A DNA stretch of 47,628 bases, taken from positions 1 to 47,628 of the forward strand of contig JAFCGF010000016.1 in the NCBI GenBank assembly GCA_017608295.1. The letters run 5' to 3'. The position numbers and the translations under genes were made by a program. This document shows positions 1-6,792 of the stretch, piece after piece. How positions within the stretch are numbered: position 1 is the stretch's first letter; every line of letters starts with the position of its first letter. Source of the stretch: Candidatus Woesearchaeota archaeon. Lineage in GTDB: Archaea > Nanoarchaeota > Nanoarchaeia > Woesearchaeales > JAGVZT01. Under the pieces are notes generated by a model. It saw only the letters and a program-made list of their open reading frames with translations, ran no database searches and was not told where the DNA came from.

Positions 1-52
1 ACCGCATCCAAAAATTTGCCACGCCAGGGGATAAAGGATCTTCCAAAGCCGG
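1..52. repeat. Left copy of 52-bp end overlap (circular assembly)
   Basis: Bases 1-52 are identical to 47577-47628. The reading frame of the primase gene passes through the repeat without interruption when the ends are joined. An exact overlap reaching both contig ends is what an assembler leaves for a circular or terminally redundant/permuted molecule, so I read it as an assembly join rather than a biological terminal repeat. A real short direct terminal repeat cannot be excluded from sequence alone. Confidence 0.9.
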
Positions 53-2156
53 TTGGTATTGGTACTCAGAGTTTGAAGACGAATACAGGCCAGGCGCGTT
101 TGTCGGTGTCGGTGTCTTCGGTAATTACCGGGAGCCTTGTCAGGAGCGTATTGTCTGGACATCAAAGCGTAAGAACGTAATGTCACCAACTGAGGTTGCG
201 CTGTTCAGTGAGCAGATCGAACGTGCTGCTATCAACCGCCAGATCGAGAGAGAAGAAGCATACAAACGTGCTGCCACCAAAGCCCAAGCTATCTGGGAAA
301 ACGCGGACCCGGCACCAGAAGACCATCCATATCTGGTAAAGAAGGGCATTCAACCCCACGGCGCACGCTTCAGAAACGGATGGCTTGTGCTATCTGTTAC
401 GATCGATGGAGTGATTACATCGCTTCAGGAGATCAAGGGCAACAAGAAAAAATTTCTGATCGATGGAAAAATTGGTGGCGGCTATTATATATTGGATGGC
501 ACCACTACTGTTGTATATGTCTCAGAAAGCTATTCTACTTCAGGCAGCATACGAGAAGCGACCGGCGCCAAAGTGTATTGTGCTTACAACGCCAACAACC
601 TCCTGGACGTTGTAAACATAGCCAAAGATCAAAACCCTGATTCAAACGTCATTATCTGTGGAGATGATGATATCTGGAAGGAAACCAACACAGGAAGAAC
701 CAAGGGCATGGCAGCCAGCGAGGCCACACAATGCCGTATTGTCTTCCCGTTATTTCAAGACACCACCAGCAAGCCAACCGATTTTAATGATATGCACGCC
801 CTGGAAGGGTTAGATGTTGTCCGGAAACTTATTGAAGAGAAGCCGGCGCTATATATAAAAAAGACCGACTACGAGGATATGCCGGAAGAACTACTTTCGC
901 CGCCAGGGATCCTGGGAGACATCGCCAACTATTACAATGTTACCGCACGCGCACCGCAGCCAGGCTTTGCCGTTCAAACAGCGCTTGCCATCGGATCAAT
1001 CGTCATGGGCAGAAATTTTAAATCCACCAAGGGCAACCATACCAGCCTATATTTCTTAAACATCGCAAAATCAGGAACGGGAAAAGAGCATGGTAAAACA
1101 GTTATTGAAGATATTTTGTCGAAAGCCGAGCTTCACGACTACATCAATGGGAGTGGTTATACCAGCGCAGGGGCAGTATTTTCTGCTTTGCTCCGCGCAC
1201 CAAAACATATCACTATCATCGATGAGTTCGGCAGGTACCTTGAAGCTGCTCAGGGAAACAAAAACACACAGCTTATGGAAGCGAATACACAGTTGATGGA
1301 GGCTATCGGCCGGTGCCACGGAACAATGCGCCCCAGCAGCTACAGCACGATGACGCTCACCAAAGAAAAAGCTAAAGAAATGTCAGACCGGCAGATCAAA
1401 AACCCGGCGATCACATTAATGGGGATGACCACACCGGTCGCCTTCTTTGCCAACTTGAGATCCGATGCTGTTGCAGATGGTTTTCTCGGTCGGTTTATAA
1501 TCCACCAGTCCAATATGCCGCGCCTGGTTCACGATGATAAAGATATGATTGACGTGCCTAACAAAATTACCAATTGGGTTAAGAGCGTGCAGGATCGGAC
1601 CGGACACAATGCGGGCTTGTCCGACACAGCCGCCACCGACCCCCTGTTTGTTACGATGGCTTTTCATGGGGATTCTATTGCTATGCTGAGATCCTATTCT
1701 CAGGAGTGTGTTGATATGGCTAACGAGCTGGAGCGCTTTGGTCTGGAGGCCTTACCTGGCCGAGCAAAAGAGATGGCCATGCGTATAGCAATGATAGTTC
1801 AAGTGTCAATAGATCCAGAATCCGACATTATTGGCACCGAGGCTGTAGGATGGGCTATAAAATACATGCGCTTTTCAATCAATCAATCAGCCAGCGTGTT
1901 GAAAATGAAGATGGCCGGGTCATCCTTTGAAGCCGACAAGAAAGAAGTATTGGAAGCTATCCGGGAAGCTGGAGAGAATGGCGTGAGCTGGAGCGATATG
2001 CAGAAAACGCCACCATACGCAAAACACCGCAAACGCGATATGGGCGATATCATGGACGCGCTGATATCTGCGGAGCTTGTTACACACGAACGAATCACGA
2101 GCGGAAAACGTGGGCGACCGCGTGAGGCGTATATTGCAATAGAAGGAGAGAAGTGA
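3..2156 (+). CDS. Primase-helicase, TOPRIM + DUF3987-like (main part; starts at 47441 across the join)
   Basis: Likely the phage replicative primase/helicase. Joined across the contig ends it is 763 aa, starting at ATG 47441. N-terminal part is Gly/aromatic rich, followed by the HPYLVKKGI signature common in phage TOPRIM primases. TOPRIM acidic residues appear as VSES (normally CEGY-like) and CGDDD, with the usual DFNDMH after them. The second half is DUF3987/ATPase-like: Walker-A-like AKSGTGKEHGK and a Walker B in ITIIDEFGR. The C-terminal 70 aa look like a winged helix (EVLEAIREAGENGVSWSDMQ). A 7-aa tandem duplication (NTQLMEA twice) follows Walker B. It is the only primase candidate; no polymerase accompanies it, so host polymerase is presumably used. 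Family call is from motifs, not alignment. Confidence 0.85.
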   Translation, partial: RIQKFATPGDKGSSKAGWYWYSEFEDEYRPGAFVGVGVFGNYREPCQERIVWTSKRKNVMSPTEVALFSEQIERAAINRQIEREEAYKRAATKAQAIWENADPAPEDHPYLVKKGIQPHGARFRNGWLVLSVTIDGVITSLQEIKGNKKKFLIDGKIGGGYYILDGTTTVVYVSESYSTSGSIREATGAKVYCAYNANNLLDVVNIAKDQNPDSNVIICGDDDIWKETNTGRTKGMAASEATQCRIVFPLFQDTTSKPTDFNDMHALEGLDVVRKLIEEKPALYIKKTDYEDMPEELLSPPGILGDIANYYNVTARAPQPGFAVQTALAIGSIVMGRNFKSTKGNHTSLYFLNIAKSGTGKEHGKTVIEDILSKAELHDYINGSGYTSAGAVFSALLRAPKHITIIDEFGRYLEAAQGNKNTQLMEANTQLMEAIGRCHGTMRPSSYSTMTLTKEKAKEMSDRQIKNPAITLMGMTTPVAFFANLRSDAVADGFLGRFIIHQSNMPRLVHDDKDMIDVPNKITNWVKSVQDRTGHNAGLSDTAATDPLFVTMAFHGDSIAMLRSYSQECVDMANELERFGLEALPGRAKEMAMRIAMIVQVSIDPESDIIGTEAVGWAIKYMRFSINQSASVLKMKMAGSSFEADKKEVLEAIREAGENGVSWSDMQKTPPYAKHRKRDMGDIMDALISAELVTHERITSGKRGRPREAYIAIEGEK

Positions 2157-2350
2157 TGACCAAAGAAGAAAAATTAAAACGCCTGAAATATAAACTGCAA
2201 CTAGCCATAGCTGATCGGATGGTTTTTGATGGCTACACCGCAACCAACGCATCGGGTTTGGCATTGATAATAGAGGCTAAGAAAAAAGAGCTTAAAGCTC
2301 AAGAAAAACTTCGCAGATTCATGGATAAATATCCAAAGGTAGGAAGATAA
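2156..2350 (+). CDS. Hypothetical small basic protein
   Basis: A 64-aa Lys-rich, probably helical protein directly after the primase. Its ATG at 2156 overlaps the primase TGA, with a good ribosome site (GGAGAG) about 8 bp upstream; a GTG at 2153 in frame is an alternative. Composition (charged, KEEKLKRLKYKLQ and KKKELKAQEKLRR) suggests a coiled coil or a nucleic-acid-associated helix, but I recognise no family. Translational coupling to the primase suggests co-expression in replication. Confidence 0.6.
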   Translation: MTKEEKLKRLKYKLQLAIADRMVFDGYTATNASGLALIIEAKKKELKAQEKLRRFMDKYPKVGR

Positions 2351-2427
2351 TGATCCTCACCGAAGAACAAGAACACGCCATATCATCGGCCCCGGATGCG
2401 ATCGAAGGCCCCCTTGTTCTTTTTTAA
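2350..2427 (+). pseudogene. N-terminal remnant of a UvrD-type helicase
   Basis: A 25-codon frame starts at ATG 2350, overlapping the preceding TAA, and encodes MILTEEQEHAISSAPDA followed by IEGPLVLF and a stop. This matches the Q-motif start of superfamily I UvrD/Rep helicases (LTxEQ, then a hydrophobic strand ending in VLAGAGxGKT), and it breaks off exactly where Walker A should begin. The matching C-terminal end of such a helicase is found at 3201-3260, after the homing endonuclease gene. No helicase body of this type occurs elsewhere in the genome, so the gene is dead. Inference rests on short motifs only. Confidence 0.55.
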
Positions 2428-2448
2428 ATATTACGTTACTATCCATAA

Positions 2449-3204
2449 ATGAGAAAAATATACAGTGTTTACAAAATTACAAACCTAATAACTCAAAAAA
2501 TATATATTGGAGTTACTTGTCGAGATATGAAAACGAGATGGAGGCAACACAAAAATAGAAAACCACAAAATAATTTTTTCAGACTTTGTATCAAAAAATA
2601 TGGAGAAAAAAACTTTAAAATTGAAATTTTATTTTTGTTTTCCTCGCAAGACAAAGCATACGAAAAAGAAAAATATCTTATCAATAAACATAAAACTAAT
2701 ATATGCCGTTACCCAGAAGGTGTTGGCATGAATATGTCTGATGGTGGAGAAAGGGGGAACTACGGTTATGTTGCTACAGAAGAGCACAGAAAAAATTTAA
2801 GCAAAGCCTTTACTGGAAGAAAAATAACTAATACAGAAAACATGAGAAAAGCAAAATTAGGCGCCAAAAATCCAATGTATGGTAAAAAAATGTCAGAAGA
2901 AGGGAAAAAACAAAGAAGTGATTTTTGGAAGACGGACGCTAATCCGATGAAGGGGAAAACTGGAAAAAACAACCCGCTATACGGAAGGGAGAGGCCTAAG
3001 CATGTTAAAGAGGCTTTGTTAAAAAATAACATGAAGAGGGCAAGACCAGTTTTACAAATATGCCCTGAAACGAATAAAGTATTAAATGAGTTTGAAAGTT
3101 GTGGCGCTGCCTGTAGATCAGTAAATATAAAAAATGGCGTTCATGGCGCCTGTAATAAAAAACAGAAAACAGCAGGCGGGTATAAATGGAGATATAAGAA
3201 ATGA
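2449..3204 (+). CDS. GIY-YIG homing endonuclease with NUMOD3 repeats
   Basis: A 251-aa mobile endonuclease. The GIY-YIG catalytic domain occupies roughly residues 1-95: YSVYKITN and KIYIGVT form the GIY...YIG pair, followed by RWRQH and the acidic YEKEKYL helix. Residues about 110-200 carry NUMOD3-type DNA-binding repeats (NPMYGKKMS, NPMKGKTG, NPLYGRERP). The C-terminal GAACRSVNIKNGV and GGYKWRYKK resemble NUMOD1-like recognition helices and the usual GYKW ending. The gene is clearly more AT-rich than its neighbours, as expected for a recent arrival. It sits between two helicase fragments. I see no group I intron core around it, so it is free-standing or replaced the helicase body. Confidence 0.93.
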   Translation: MRKIYSVYKITNLITQKIYIGVTCRDMKTRWRQHKNRKPQNNFFRLCIKKYGEKNFKIEILFLFSSQDKAYEKEKYLINKHKTNICRYPEGVGMNMSDGGERGNYGYVATEEHRKNLSKAFTGRKITNTENMRKAKLGAKNPMYGKKMSEEGKKQRSDFWKTDANPMKGKTGKNNPLYGRERPKHVKEALLKNNMKRARPVLQICPETNKVLNEFESCGAACRSVNIKNGVHGACNKKQKTAGGYKWRYKK

Positions 3205-3260
3205 TGCAGATGCTTTACGTCGCAGCAACGCGACCGAGCAATTGCCTGGTGGTAATGTAA
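3201..3260 (+). pseudogene. C-terminal remnant of a UvrD-type helicase (motif VI)
   Basis: Directly overlapping the endonuclease stop (ATGA), a 19-codon frame reads MMQMLYVAATRPSNCLVVM then TAA. LLYVAATR is the highly conserved motif VI (arginine finger region) of UvrD/Rep/PcrA helicases, normally followed by a short beta strand like CLVV. With the Q-motif piece at 2350-2427 it brackets the endonuclease gene, indicating that motifs I to V were lost on or after insertion. It may still be translated by coupling but would have no activity. Confidence 0.6.
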
Positions 3261-3270
3261 AGGAAAGACT

Positions 3271-3483
3271 ATGGATATAGAAGTAAAGCTTGACGCGATC
3301 GGTAAAGAGGTCGTCAGAAAAGTAGATGCAAAATATAAAGCCGGCATGATTGAACATGGCGAGGGCGTGCGCGGTATGTCCGACGCTGGGCTATCACGCC
3401 TGGAGTGGTTGCTTGCCCTACAAGAAGAGGCGATTGACACAGTTGCCTACTGCGAAGTTCTGATTCAGCAAGAGCAAAAATAG
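3271..3483 (+). CDS. Small MazG-like phage protein
   Basis: A 70-aa protein, ATG at 3271 with an AAAGGAAAG ribosome site about 6-10 bp upstream. The pattern KYKAGMIEHGEG, a short linker, then LLALQEEAIDTVAYCEVL resembles small phage proteins related to the MazG-like all-alpha NTP pyrophosphatase fold (K-Y-x-x-G-x-x-E-H-G and E-E-x-x-D-x-x-x-Y). The acidic pair in LQEEAID could bind metal. Function is inferred from the pattern; it may equally be a structural fold relative without activity. Confidence 0.5.
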   Translation: MDIEVKLDAIGKEVVRKVDAKYKAGMIEHGEGVRGMSDAGLSRLEWLLALQEEAIDTVAYCEVLIQQEQK

Positions 3484-3564
3484 CCAACTAACTGCCCTGT
3501 ATAGGTAAACCATTAATATTGTGTTAAGATAGTCGAACATTTCCATTATCACAGTGGGGGATAT

Positions 3565-4689
3565 TTGACTTTATCAGCAGAAGAACTCAAAGAAGCGTAT
3601 GATGCACACAAGACCTTCAATGGATGCGCTCGTGAAGCAGCGGCCTTTTTAAACCTGAATATCAGGACTTATGGCGAGAGGCTTAAAAAAGCAAAAGAAA
3701 AATTCCTATACAACATGCCCGATGACCACAACCTGAAGGGCGTCAGTAACTACGAAAAACTAAACCCTGAAACCGGCGAGTGGGAGGCCACCCGAAGGTG
3801 GTGCAAATCAGACAAAGATAAAGAAAACGCTCAAGAAATAGCCTCTGTGATACTGAAGGGCATTCTTGATAAGATTAAACCAGTTGTTCCAACCCCCGCT
3901 CCAAAACATACAGTTTCCGACCTGTTAGCTGAATATAATTTAACCGACTTCCATCTGGGCGCCCTAGCCCACGCAGAGGAGAGTGGCGACGACTGGAATA
4001 TTGATATAGCAGAAGACCTGGTTCGTAAATGGTTGTTATCCGCTATGGACTCTGTGCCAAATGCACACACCGCAGTCTTGAACAATATGGGTGACTACCA
4101 GCATTTTAGCTCTATGATAGCCGAGACACCAGCACACAAGCACCCTCTGGACGCAGCCGCTAGACCGTACTTAATAGTAAGAGCCGCCATAAGAATAATG
4201 CGCATGTTGATTGACGAGCTGTTGAAAAAACATGAGCATGTCCATGTCAAAATATGTGATGCCAATCATGATCCGTATGGTCAATTGTTCTTGCGTGAAT
4301 CTCTAAGGCCTCTATATGAAAGCGAACCCAGAGTAAGTATAGACGATTCACCTACAGCATATTATTGCTATGAATGGGGAGACGTGAGCTTATTCTATCA
4401 TCACGGCAACAAGAAAAACCTTAAACAGATATCTGAGGTATTTGTAGGGACGTTTAGGAAAATATATGGTCGCACTAAATTTAGCTATGGAAGAATAGGC
4501 CATTTCCATCATGGCGCATCTACAGAGGACTGTCTTATGAAGACAGAGATTATGCCAACGCTAGCGCCCAAAGATAATCACGCGGCAGAAAGCGGATACT
4601 TAAGCAAGAGGGAGGCGGTGACGGTCGTGTTCCACAAAAAATATGGGGAGGTGAAGCGTATCACCACATCTCCGGAGATGGTGTTGTGA
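3565..4689 (+). CDS. Calcineurin-like metallophosphoesterase with N-terminal HTH-like segment
   Basis: A 374-aa protein starting at TTG 3565 behind a strong GGGGGA site. The five metallophosphoesterase signatures are in order: LTDFHLG (D128, H130), MGDYQH (D177, H180), DANHD (N234, H235, D236), YHHG (H279-H280) and GHFHH (G312-H316), so a two-metal active site is probably intact. The first 50 residues (CAREAAAFLNLNIRTYGERLKKAK) look like a helix-turn-helix of the kind that precedes this domain in many phages. The substrate is unknown; nucleic acid processing is plausible given the replication context. The gene overlaps the following HNH gene by 4 bp. Confidence 0.8.
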   Translation: MTLSAEELKEAYDAHKTFNGCAREAAAFLNLNIRTYGERLKKAKEKFLYNMPDDHNLKGVSNYEKLNPETGEWEATRRWCKSDKDKENAQEIASVILKGILDKIKPVVPTPAPKHTVSDLLAEYNLTDFHLGALAHAEESGDDWNIDIAEDLVRKWLLSAMDSVPNAHTAVLNNMGDYQHFSSMIAETPAHKHPLDAAARPYLIVRAAIRIMRMLIDELLKKHEHVHVKICDANHDPYGQLFLRESLRPLYESEPRVSIDDSPTAYYCYEWGDVSLFYHHGNKKNLKQISEVFVGTFRKIYGRTKFSYGRIGHFHHGASTEDCLMKTEIMPTLAPKDNHAAESGYLSKREAVTVVFHKKYGEVKRITTSPEMVL

Positions 4690-5279
4690 AGAAGATTTCA
4701 TTAAAAGAAGCAAGGCGGCTAGGCAGATCGAGATATTATACAGGCGTGCCATGCGTTAGGGGTCACATATGCGCCAGAATAACCACTAGTGCGCTGTGCT
4801 GTGAATGCTCAAAAATGCACAAACGAAACGCTCATTACAAAAAGGCTGGTGACCCAGAATATAAAAGAAAAAGAAAAGAATACACCGAAAGAAACAAGGA
4901 TTCTAAAAAAGAATACGACAAAAGATACCGCAAAGATAACAGGGAAAAGGTTAATAAAAACTCTAGAGAATGGACAAAAAACAACAAGAGCAAGCGCAGT
5001 GCCATCTCTCAAAATTACAAAGCAAAAAGAAGGGCTATTAAAAAAGAAGGAATGTCATCCATAGAGCTGATGGAATGGAAAAAATCTCAGCAAAAAGTTT
5101 GTCACTGGTGTCAGGTTGAGTGTGAGGAATCCTTCCACGTAGATCATTATATCCCTCTTTCTAAAGGCGGTAAGCATATAGCATCTAACTTGGTTATATC
5201 ATGCGCATCGTGCAACGTAAGAAAAAACAATAAAATGCCAGATATCTGGGAAAAAGAAATAAGGGAGATGATCGCATGA
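4686..5279 (+). CDS. HNH endonuclease
   Basis: A 197-aa protein with GTG start at 4686 overlapping the upstream TGA. Residues 1-40 carry paired cysteines (CVRGHICARI, CCECSKMH), a zinc-knuckle feature seen in phage HNH homing endonucleases. Residues 50-110 are extremely Lys/Asn/Arg-rich and probably helical. The HNH nuclease is at the C-terminus: CHWCQVEC, FHVDHYIPLSKGG, NLVISCASCNVRKNNK, giving the H-N-H residues plus two CxxC zinc pairs. AT-rich composition, like the GIY-YIG gene, supports a mobile free-standing endonuclease. I see no split gene around it. Confidence 0.9.
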   Translation: MKKISLKEARRLGRSRYYTGVPCVRGHICARITTSALCCECSKMHKRNAHYKKAGDPEYKRKRKEYTERNKDSKKEYDKRYRKDNREKVNKNSREWTKNNKSKRSAISQNYKAKRRAIKKEGMSSIELMEWKKSQQKVCHWCQVECEESFHVDHYIPLSKGGKHIASNLVISCASCNVRKNNKMPDIWEKEIREMIA

Positions 5280-5467
5280 TGTGGTATGCAGCAGCCTTAA
5301 TATATTTCGGAAATATCGATCAGCAACGGAACGTAGCGTGGGGCAGAGGCTTTAAAACAAAGGCCGCTTGTGAAAAATTCATCAAAGACCCTACCGTTCC
5401 AAAGTACATGATGGTGATCGAGATTGAGTGTGTTTTCAAGGCAGAAGGCAAAAAGGTGTCTGTATAA
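5276..5467 (+). CDS. Hypothetical small protein
   Basis: A 63-aa protein whose ATG at 5276 overlaps the HNH stop codon. The sequence begins MMWYAAALIYFGN and continues with GFKTKAACEKFIKD, the sort of short one-domain alpha/beta protein frequently found in phage early regions. The first strand is hydrophobic but short, so I do not call a membrane segment. No function recognised. It is the last gene before an 85-bp control region. Confidence 0.5.
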   Translation: MMWYAAALIYFGNIDQQRNVAWGRGFKTKAACEKFIKDPTVPKYMMVIEIECVFKAEGKKVSV

Positions 5468-5479
5468 TAGAACTTAGAT

Positions 5480-5496
5480 GTTGCTATTCTTTCAAC
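5480..5496. promoter_or_regulatory. Operator O1, GTTGCTATTCTTTCAAC
   Basis: One of six sites of the form GTTGN7TCAAC; here the left arm reads GTTGC, one base from a perfect palindrome. It lies 57 bp upstream of the small HTH gene. A -35-like TTGCTA (5481-5486) lies inside it, with a weak -10 TACTCT at 5504-5509 (17-bp spacer), so occupancy would block that promoter. Suggests autoregulation of the HTH gene. Confidence 0.6.
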
Positions 5497-5509
5497 CATT
5501 CTTTACTCT
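5481..5509 (+). promoter_or_regulatory. Weak sigma-70 promoter for the HTH gene
   Basis: TTGCTA, 17 bp, TACTCT. The match is modest (TTG of -35, TA...T of -10), but the arrangement with the operator over the -35 box repeats what is seen at 6211 and 43492. It would drive the HTH regulator at 5553. Confidence 0.3.
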
Positions 5510-5514
5510 ATTAC

Positions 5515-5530
5515 TTGTGCGGCGGCACAA
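5515..5530. promoter_or_regulatory. Inverted repeat TTGTGC-GGCG-GCACAA
   Basis: A perfect 6-bp inverted repeat with a 4-base centre in the leader of the HTH gene, 23 bp before its ATG. It could be a second operator or a small leader hairpin. It has no T-run, so it is not a terminator on this strand. Confidence 0.4.
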
Positions 5531-5552
5531 CACTGAATAGGAACGAACGACT

Positions 5553-5762
5553 ATGAACCGCGTAGAAAAAATGATTGAAAAGTTCAAGCCGGCCTTTGAG
5601 GGATCAATCCCTAAGATGTCCAAAGCTATGAACATTGATAGAACCACGCTTCACCACGCCATGAAGCGTGGAACTTTTAGCACTGACTTGCAAGAGAAGT
5701 TTTTGGATCTGGCCAAAGAGCATAAAGTTAAAGTCAACCCAGTAGACCTGTTGAATGTCTAA
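5553..5762 (+). CDS. Small Cro-like HTH DNA-binding regulator
   Basis: A 69-aa protein. Residues about 19-40 (IPKMSKAMNIDRTTLHHAMK) form a clear helix-turn-helix: first helix, the N-I-D turn, and a recognition helix starting RTTLHHA. Size and layout fit a Cro-type dimeric regulator with no protease or ligand domain. The gene follows operator O1 by 57 bp and precedes the operator-flanked recombination module, making it the leading candidate to bind the GTTGN7TCAAC sites. Its stop overlaps the next gene by 8 bp. No CI-like partner is visible, so lysogeny is not implied. Confidence 0.75.
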   Translation: MNRVEKMIEKFKPAFEGSIPKMSKAMNIDRTTLHHAMKRGTFSTDLQEKFLDLAKEHKVKVNPVDLLNV

Positions 5763-6180
5763 AAAATCCAACAAACTATCCATTCTGAATCGCGCCCTGT
5801 GGAACGACGCCAGCTTGCCTTGGCTGGAAGAGCATTTGCAGATTGCTATTGTTGAAGCTTTAAACAAGATGGTGCTTGCCGGCGCCAAGTTTACGTTTGC
5901 CGCTGACATGAACGCCGGCAGACGGAGTAAGAGGCAGGGAGCCAAGCTAAAGTTAGCCGGTATGGTCGCCGGTGAATGCGACTTGCGTTTTTACTTGGAC
6001 GATGGGCGGCTTGGTCAGATAGAATTAAAGACCAAGCGCAATGGCGTTGTCTCTAAAGTCCAAAAAAATCGTCACAATCTGTTGCGCTCACTCGGCCATG
6101 ATGTTCGTGTAGTCAAGGCTAACTGCCCAACAGATGCCGTTAATCAAGTCCTCGCTATTCTCGACGAGTGGATATCTTAA
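5755..6180 (+). CDS. VRR-NUC (PD-(D/E)XK) nuclease
   Basis: A 141-aa protein of the VRR-NUC type, a stand-alone Holliday-junction-resolvase-like nuclease fold common in phages. Visible elements: an N-terminal helix with E25/E26 (WLEEHLQIAIVEAL), GMVAGECDLRF (G-E-C-D, D76), the catalytic IELKTKRNG (E90, K92) and the following KNRHNLLRSLGHDVRVVK, where Q/N-R-H-x5-G-H is typical. Its likely role is to resolve or trim branched DNA in phage recombination or packaging. ATG 5755 overlaps the HTH gene by 8 bp, so the two are translationally coupled. Confidence 0.88.
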   Translation: MSKKSNKLSILNRALWNDASLPWLEEHLQIAIVEALNKMVLAGAKFTFAADMNAGRRSKRQGAKLKLAGMVAGECDLRFYLDDGRLGQIELKTKRNGVVSKVQKNRHNLLRSLGHDVRVVKANCPTDAVNQVLAILDEWIS

Positions 6181-6209
6181 AAATTAACGCGAATTAATTT
6201 CTTTTTACT

Positions 6210-6226
6210 GTTGACTACAATTCAAC
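6210..6226. promoter_or_regulatory. Operator O2, GTTGACTACAATTCAAC
   Basis: Perfect GTTGA-N7-TCAAC palindrome. The -35 hexamer TTGACT (6211-6216) is wholly inside it, so a bound dimer would exclude RNA polymerase. Confidence 0.7.
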
Positions 6227-6239
6227 TTGCTCCTAGTAT
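6211..6239 (+). promoter_or_regulatory. Sigma-70 promoter, TTGACT-N17-TAGTAT
   Basis: Near-consensus -35 TTGACT (6211-6216), exact 17-bp spacer, and -10 TAGTAT (6234-6239). The start point would fall near 6246, inside operator O3. It drives the 6289-8110 recombination genes. Confidence 0.7.
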
Positions 6240-6240
6240 T

Positions 6241-6257
6241 GTTGCAAGACATTCAAC
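6241..6257. promoter_or_regulatory. Operator O3, GTTGCAAGACATTCAAC
   Basis: Second copy of the 17-bp site (left arm GTTGC, as in O1), immediately downstream of the -10 box and covering the predicted start point. Together with O2 it brackets the promoter. Confidence 0.65.
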
Positions 6258-6288
6258 GGTGAGTGTTTAAAACAGTAAAGGAAAGATT

Positions 6289-6792
6289 ATGACGAAAAAC
6301 CACGTTTCTATGGAGGCTCTTCTAACGATGACCCCCGCAGATCTGGATGCCCTGACTGTCGATCAATTGCTACTGATACAGCAAGACATTGTCGATGAGG
6401 CCAAACGGATCAAAAGCATTATAACCATATATGATAGCGTCCTTAATAAGCGCTATACAAAATCAATAGCCAAGGCTTACAAGGCTAAAGATGAAACGTA
6501 TGGCAAGGTCACCTTCTGCGATAACAGCCAAGATGATTATATCATTGACGTTGAAACTCCCAAGAACATTAAATGGGATCCAAGCGCTATGATAATTGCT
6601 GAGGCGGTTATTCGTGACGAATGGGAAGAAGATCCTGATGAGTATGTCACTACCAAACGGTCAATCCCTGAAGCTAAGTACCTTGGCTGGCCTAAAGCAA
6701 TCCAAAAAGTGTTTGCTCCTGCCCGTGCTGTTACGGCCGGCAAGCGTAAAATTTCAATCAAACTTGTAGAAAAAGAAGAGGAAGCTGCATAA
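6289..6792 (+). CDS. Conserved hypothetical protein ahead of the Sak4-like ATPase
   Basis: A 167-aa soluble protein, first gene behind the operator-controlled promoter, with AAAGGAAAG about 8 bp before ATG. N-terminal 70 residues are helical (LTVDQLLLIQQDIVDEAKRIKSII); the middle is mixed (YGKVTFCDNSQDDYIIDVETPKNIKWD), and the C-terminal part is basic (PARAVTAGKRKISIKLVEK). I recognise no catalytic motif. Position directly before the ATPase, overlapping it by 1 bp, suggests a partner in the same recombination or DNA-binding complex. Confidence 0.6.
   Translation: MTKNHVSMEALLTMTPADLDALTVDQLLLIQQDIVDEAKRIKSIITIYDSVLNKRYTKSIAKAYKAKDETYGKVTFCDNSQDDYIIDVETPKNIKWDPSAMIIAEAVIRDEWEEDPDEYVTTKRSIPEAKYLGWPKAIQKVFAPARAVTAGKRKISIKLVEKEEEAA

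Larger units (their letters stand above)
6181..6288. other. Control region ahead of the recombination module
   Basis: A 108-bp gap holding a good sigma-70 promoter (6211-6239) and two tandem 17-bp operators (6210-6226 and 6241-6257), followed by an AAAGGAAAG ribosome site. The operator starts are 31 bp apart, about three helical turns, so both faces align for cooperative binding. Confidence 0.7.

Noticed and set aside
2428..3260. Group I intron carrying the GIY-YIG gene
   Set aside because: Too little flanking sequence (about 20 bp upstream, none downstream) for a P3-P7 intron core, and splicing would not restore the missing helicase motifs.
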